Shown: positions 5,640-8,792 of the stretch, one piece after another
Numbering within the stretch: the first letter of the stretch is position 1
Layout of the letters: each line of letters starts with the position of its first letter
Origin: Roseovarius sp. UBA3070
GTDB taxonomy: Bacteria > Pseudomonadota > Alphaproteobacteria > Rhodobacterales > Rhodobacteraceae
DNA length: 8,792 nt
NCBI GenBank assembly: GCA_002366775.1
Contig: DFBW01000261.1
Location: 695 to 9,486 of the forward strand
Direction of reading: 5' to 3'
Program-made: the position numbers and the translations under genes
Notes under the pieces: generated by a model
What the model saw: the letters and a program-made list of their open reading frames with translations, nothing else
What the model was told of the DNA's origin: nothing
Databases searched by the model: none

Positions 5640-6242
5640 GTGACACTTGATCCTACCGAAAACATCGCCGCACTTCTAGGCTCTCGAATCTGCCATGACC
5701 TGATCAGCCCCATTGGCGCGATCAGCAACGGGCTGGAATTGTTAAGCCTGAGCGGTGTGGCTGACGACAGCCCCGAGATGCGGCTGATTGGTGACAGCGC
5801 CGATAGTGCAACGGGCCGTATCGGCCTGTTTCGGCTGGCATTTGGCATGGCCTCGCCCAGCCAGAGCACCAGACATGACGAAATTTGCAAGGTCTGGTCA
5901 ACAGCGATGGCTGATCGTCGGCTTGATTTGAACTGGCTCGGCTCTGACAGCCTGCCGCGCCCTCTGGCGCAATGCGTGGTTCTCGCGCTTTTGTGCCTCG
6001 AAAAAGCACTGCCTCAGGGGGGCGAGCTGAGTGTTGCCAGCGATGATGACCGCTGGGTGATATCCGCCAGCAGCCCAACGATGAAACAGGAAACTGCGCT
6101 TTGGTATATGCTGTCGGGTCAAGGGCTGGCCAAGATTGACCCAGCCCATGTGCAGTTTTTGTTACTGCCACAAAATCTGGCTCAACTTGGGCGCCATTGT
6201 CAGGTGAACATGACAGACGAAAAGCTGACTTTGGCCTTCTAA
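5640..6242 (+). CDS. chpT: ChpT histidine phosphotransferase
   Basis: Dimeric cytoplasmic phosphotransferase that relays phosphate from a CckA-type hybrid kinase to the response regulators CtrA and CpdR, which control the cell cycle in Caulobacter and motility or gene-transfer-agent genes in Rhodobacterales. The protein is 200 residues. The N-terminal helical hairpin carries RICHDLISPIGAISNGLELL (16-35), with His19 as phosphoacceptor. The C-terminal half resembles a kinase ATPase domain but lacks the N, G1 and G2 boxes, as expected for ChpT. The start is GTG 5640, with AAAGGAA (5624-5630) as ribosome-binding site. It is divergent from the DUF3553 gene and convergent with proA. CckA and CtrA genes are not in this window. 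CtrA-like boxes upstream could mean feedback control. Confidence 0.92.
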   Translation: MTLDPTENIAALLGSRICHDLISPIGAISNGLELLSLSGVADDSPEMRLIGDSADSATGRIGLFRLAFGMASPSQSTRHDEICKVWSTAMADRRLDLNWLGSDSLPRPLAQCVVLALLCLEKALPQGGELSVASDDDRWVISASSPTMKQETALWYMLSGQGLAKIDPAHVQFLLLPQNLAQLGRHCQVNMTDEKLTLAF

Positions 6243-6292
6243 AGCGTTTCGCCGCCATTTGCCTGCCTCAGATCAAAGGCGATGCGCTTTAG
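6239..6292. terminator. Long inverted repeat at the chpT/proA convergent junction, likely bidirectional terminator
   Basis: CTAAAGCG (6239-6246) pairs perfectly with CGCTTTAG (6285-6292). Inside, TCGCC (6249-6253) pairs with GGCGA (6278-6282) and TTTG (6258-6261) with CAAA (6274-6277), leaving a 12-base loop. The outer arms contain the chpT stop (6240-6242) and the proA stop (6289-6291). There is no T run beyond either side, so it may act as a stability or rho-assisted element rather than a classic terminator. Confidence 0.55.
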
Positions 6293-7554
6293 CTGCGTGT
6301 CGCACCATCACCTGTCACCAGATATTTGAAGCTGGTCAGCTGCGCGGCCCCCACCGGCCCGCGCGCATGCATCTTGCCAGTGGCGATACCAATCTCTGCG
6401 CCCATGCCAAATTCTCCGCCATCGGCAAACTGGGTTGAAGCGTTGTGCATCAGGATCGCACTGTCAAGCTGGGCAAAAAACTGATCAACTGCGGCGTCGT
6501 CTTCGGTCAGGATGCAATCGGTGTGATTGGACCCGAATTGACGGATATGCGCCACAGCTTCATCAATGTTATCAACCACTTTTGCGGCAATGATCATGTC
6601 GAGGTATTCACTGCCCCAGTCATCTTCTGTGGCTGGGATCACCCCTTTTATGCCTTGCAAACCTGTATCTGCACGCACGTCTACGCCCGCGTCGATCAAC
6701 ATACGAACCACGCTCAGGCCAAGTGTATCAGCCACATCCTTGTGGATCAGCAAACACTCAGCAGCGCCACAAATGCCCGTGCGCCGGGTCTTGGCGTTCA
6801 GCACCACATCCAGCGTTTTTTGCGGATCAGCAGCCGCATCAATATAGATGTGCACGATGCCCTCAAGATGGGCAAACACCGGCACACGCGCTTTGCGTTG
6901 CACAAGCCCCACCAGCCCTTTGCCGCCGCGTGGCACTATCACGTCAATCGTATCGGTCATGGTCAGCATTTCCTGCACCGCTGCGCGGTCGCGCGTGGGC
7001 ACCAGTTGAATTGCATCTTCGGGCAGACCAGCCGCACGCATCCCCTCAACCAGGCAGGCATGTATCGCACCTGATGAATGAAAGCTCTCCGAGCCGCCGC
7101 GCAAAATCACCGCATTGCCGGATTTCACGCACAATGCGCCTGCATCCGCTGTCACGTTTGGGCGGCTCTCATAGATCACGCCAATCACCCCCAAGGGCGT
7201 GCGCACCCGCCGGATGTGCAGCCCCGAAGGCATATCCCATTCGGCCAGCACCTCGCCCACGGGATCATCCTGGGCAGCCACAGCGCGCAACCCATCACAG
7301 ATACCCTGAATGCGCGGCGCATCCAGCTTCAGGCGGTCCAGCATTGCCTCACTCAGGCCTTTGTCGCGCCCAAAGCTCATGTCCTTGTCATTGGCGGCTA
7401 TAATCTCGGCACGGCGCGCCCAGACAGCATCCGCCGCAGCGCTCAGCGCCTTGGCCTTTGACTCCGCACTCGCCGTGGCCAAAGCTGCTGCTGCCACCTT
7501 TGCGCGGTCCCCGATATCGGCCATCAGTGCGGGAATGTCATCAAAGTCTTTCAT
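6289..7554 (-). CDS. proA: Glutamate-5-semialdehyde dehydrogenase (gamma-glutamyl phosphate reductase)
   Basis: Second step of proline synthesis: NADPH-dependent reduction of glutamyl-5-phosphate to glutamate semialdehyde. The protein is 421 residues from ATG 7554, the normal family size. It is an aldehyde-dehydrogenase-fold enzyme with [17 protein letters not shown] (126-142), LRGGSE (151-156) and VPRGGKGLV (207-215) in the cofactor part, catalytic Cys262 in [10 protein letters not shown] (257-266), and the C-terminal signature [18 protein letters not shown] (373-390). The frame is open to an ATG at 7584, but AGGGAG stands eight bases before 7554 and nothing similar precedes 7584. It follows proB by 39 bp, so the two are probably one transcript and the unstable glutamyl phosphate can pass between neighbouring enzymes. 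Its stop lies in the inverted repeat shared with chpT. Confidence 0.96.
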   Translation of the reverse strand: MKDFDDIPALMADIGDRAKVAAAALATASAESKAKALSAAADAVWARRAEIIAANDKDMSFGRDKGLSEAMLDRLKLDAPRIQGICDGLRAVAAQDDPVGEVLAEWDMPSGLHIRRVRTPLGVIGVIYESRPNVTADAGALCVKSGNAVILRGGSESFHSSGAIHACLVEGMRAAGLPEDAIQLVPTRDRAAVQEMLTMTDTIDVIVPRGGKGLVGLVQRKARVPVFAHLEGIVHIYIDAAADPQKTLDVVLNAKTRRTGICGAAECLLIHKDVADTLGLSVVRMLIDAGVDVRADTGLQGIKGVIPATEDDWGSEYLDMIIAAKVVDNIDEAVAHIRQFGSNHTDCILTEDDAAVDQFFAQLDSAILMHNASTQFADGGEFGMGAEIGIATGKMHARGPVGAAQLTSFKYLVTGDGATRS

Positions 7555-7562
7555 GGTCAAAA

Positions 7563-7570
7563 CTCCCTTT
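7563..7570 (-). promoter_or_regulatory. Ribosome-binding site that sets the proA start
   Basis: AAAGGGAG on the minus strand, ending 8 bases before ATG 7554-7552. It decides against the in-frame ATG at 7584, which would add ten residues ([10 protein letters not shown]) foreign to the family. Confidence 0.8.
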
Positions 7571-7593
7571 GGGCAGACTAGCATTGTAAGGCA

Positions 7594-8700
7594 TCAAAAC
7601 GCCATGTCATCACGATGGATCAGCGGGCCTCGGGCTGGATAGCCCAGAGCCGCTTCAATCTCGCTGGTTTTGAGTTTGCGGATTTTTGTTGCATCTTCAG
7701 TGTTATAGCGGGTGAGGCCCAGCCCCAATCGCGTGCCATCCACATCAACAACTTCGACAGGATCCCCCCGGCCAAAGCGCCCGGAAATCTCGATCACCCC
7801 GGCAGGCAACAGGCTGCTGCCGTTGCTCAATGCACGCGCGGCTCCGGCATCAACAGTGATCAAACCGCGTGGTTTCATCGCCGCGATCCAGGCTTTGCGC
7901 TTTTGTTGTGGGTCACCCTGAGCGGTGAACCATGTGCACGGCGCGCCGTTTTCCATTGCGCTGATCGGGTGCAAAGCTGAGCCTTCGGTGATCGCCATAT
8001 CACAGCCCGCTGCGGTGGCCGCCTTGGCCGCCATCAGCTTGGTTTTCATCCCGCCCTTGCTCAAGCCCGAGCCCGCATCGCCTGCCATGGCTTCGATCTC
8101 GGGTGTGATTTCCTCAATCACATCAAAGCGGCGCGCAGATGGATCATCGCCAGGGTTTGCCGTGTAAAACCCATCCACATCCGACAGCAAAATCAGCTGG
8201 TCGGCACCGGCCGTAACGGCCACCTGCGCTGCCATTCGATCATTATCACCATAGCGGATTTCATCCGTGGCCACGGTGTCGTTCTCATTCACAATCGGCA
8301 CCACACCAAGGCGCAGCAGTTGCTCCAACGTCGCGCGCGAGTTCAGATAGCGGCGGCGGTCCTCGCTGTCTTCCAGCGTAACCAGAACCTGCGCTGCTTT
8401 CAGGTCATGCGCGCTCAGTGCACGCTCGTATGCGCCTGCCAGTTTGATCTGTCCAACAGCGGCGGCGGCCTGAGATTGCTCAAGGGATAGCTCCCTGGCA
8501 GGCAGATCCAATGCCCTGCGCCCCAGTGCTATGGACCCTGACGAGACCAAAATGACATCTGTGCCGCGGGCGCGCAATCGCGCCACATCCCCGGCCAATG
8601 CAACCAGCCAGTCTGCCCGCAAATCACCGCTGTCCCGATCCACCAACAGGGCCGATCCAATCTTGATGACCAGTCGTTTTGCGTTCCTTAAGGCCGCCAT
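7594..8700 (-). CDS. proB: Glutamate 5-kinase
   Basis: First and normally proline-inhibited step of proline synthesis: ATP-dependent phosphorylation of glutamate. The protein is 368 residues, matching the two-domain enzyme. The amino-acid-kinase domain shows VIKIGSAL (11-18), SSGSIALG (53-60), VNENDTV (137-143), DNDRMAAQV (152-160), LLSDVDGFY (171-179) and GGMKTKL (216-222). The C-terminal part from about residue 275 is a PUA domain, absent in the short forms of the enzyme. ATG 8700 lies within the end of obgE, a 13-bp overlap, so translation of proB is probably coupled to obgE. No key residue appears to be missing. With proA 39 bp downstream this forms an obgE-proB-proA run. Confidence 0.96.
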   Translation of the reverse strand: MAALRNAKRLVIKIGSALLVDRDSGDLRADWLVALAGDVARLRARGTDVILVSSGSIALGRRALDLPARELSLEQSQAAAAVGQIKLAGAYERALSAHDLKAAQVLVTLEDSEDRRRYLNSRATLEQLLRLGVVPIVNENDTVATDEIRYGDNDRMAAQVAVTAGADQLILLSDVDGFYTANPGDDPSARRFDVIEEITPEIEAMAGDAGSGLSKGGMKTKLMAAKAATAAGCDMAITEGSALHPISAMENGAPCTWFTAQGDPQQKRKAWIAAMKPRGLITVDAGAARALSNGSSLLPAGVIEISGRFGRGDPVEVVDVDGTRLGLGLTRYNTEDATKIRKLKTSEIEAALGYPARGPLIHRDDMAF

Positions 8701-8792
8701 GGCTCGGGCTCTTCATTGGCGGTTTTCAGGCGTAGTTTGTCGTCGTCAATCTGGGTACGCAGCGCGCGCAGCACGTCGTTCACCCCTTCACG
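8688..8792 (-). CDS. obgE: GTPase Obg (CgtA), C-terminal 34 residues
   Basis: Partial gene entering from the right edge. The minus strand reads in frame from base 8792 to TAA 8690-8688, giving 34 residues that include [18 protein letters not shown] and end in EEPEPWRP. I recognise this as the tail of ObgE: the helix after the G-domain, then a short acidic tail ending in Trp. Obg is an essential ribosome-associated GTPase involved in 50S assembly and stress signalling. The GTP-binding motifs lie outside the window, so the call rests on this tail plus the common alphaproteobacterial order obgE-proB. The stop lies 13 bp inside proB, in a different frame. This short open frame is real despite its size because of the overlap and its reading through to the edge. 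Confidence 0.85.
   Translation of the reverse strand, partial: REGVNDVLRALRTQIDDDKLRLKTANEEPEPWRP

Noticed and set aside
5722..6258. A 178-codon open frame on the minus strand
   Set aside because: It is antisense to chpT, Arg/Pro/Ser-rich and without family features. The phosphoacceptor histidine motif on the other strand is decisive.
6445..7074. Long open frames on the plus strand across proA, including 6723-7403
   Set aside because: They overlap each other and the well-conserved proA gene, and they show no motifs.
7555..7584. Longer proA start at 7584
   Set aside because: No ribosome-binding site precedes it, whereas AGGGAG precedes 7554.
1..8792. Mobile elements, CRISPR arrays, tRNA or rRNA genes, phage or defence genes
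   Set aside because: I found no terminal inverted repeats with a transposase, no regularly spaced repeats, no tRNA-like cloverleaf and no integrase, nuclease or toxin motif. Nearly all of the sequence is covered by recognisable housekeeping genes.

Overview
The window reads as ordinary, GC-rich chromosomal housekeeping DNA from an alphaproteobacterium, most likely the Rhodobacterales (Roseobacter group). The pointers are a ChpT-type phosphotransferase next to a DUF3553 gene, an ornithine-lipid gene pair olsB-olsA, a COX15-type heme A synthase and an obgE-proB-proA cluster. This placement rests on recognising protein families by eye, with no database search. I see no transposase, integrase, tRNA, rRNA, CRISPR array, phage gene or toxin-antitoxin pair. 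No stretch longer than 300 bases lacks a gene; the longest gap is the 168 bp between trmJ and the ThiE-like gene.

Layout. (1) Positions 1-2922, minus strand: a trmJ (tRNA 2'-O-methyltransferase), ctaA (heme A synthase), M32 carboxypeptidase run. The peptidase gene is cut by the left edge. The ctaA-peptidase gap is 5 bp and the trmJ-ctaA gap is 52 bp. (2) Positions 2923-3090: a divergent promoter region. (3) Positions 3091-3711, plus strand: a ThiE/TenI-fold protein that lacks several thiamine-phosphate-synthase signature residues. It ends tail-to-tail with olsA, the two stop codons sharing one TTAA. (4) Positions 3708-5308, minus strand: olsB and olsA, overlapping by GTGA, which together make ornithine lipid. 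(5) Positions 5427-6242: a small DUF3553 gene (minus) and chpT (plus), divergent, with only 30 bp between start codons. (6) Positions 6289-8792, minus strand: the end of obgE, then proB and proA, a proline-synthesis operon behind an essential GTPase gene. proA and chpT converge on a long inverted repeat that contains both stop codons.

How the genes work together. ProB and ProA catalyse the first two steps from glutamate to proline. OlsB and OlsA are the two acylation steps of ornithine lipid synthesis. ChpT passes phosphate from a CckA-type kinase to CtrA and CpdR. Two near-matches to the CtrA box (TTAA-N7-TTAAC, one mismatch each) lie within about 110 bp of each other beside chpT, one of them also upstream of olsB. 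That is the most interesting regulatory hint here, though it is not proof.

I found no previously undescribed multi-gene system. The points worth a second look are the CtrA-like boxes, the palindrome over the predicted olsB promoter, the structured convergent junctions, and the degenerate ThiE-like protein. Four gene starts (trmJ, ctaA, olsB, proA) are set downstream of the longest open frame, on ribosome-binding-site, family or promoter grounds.
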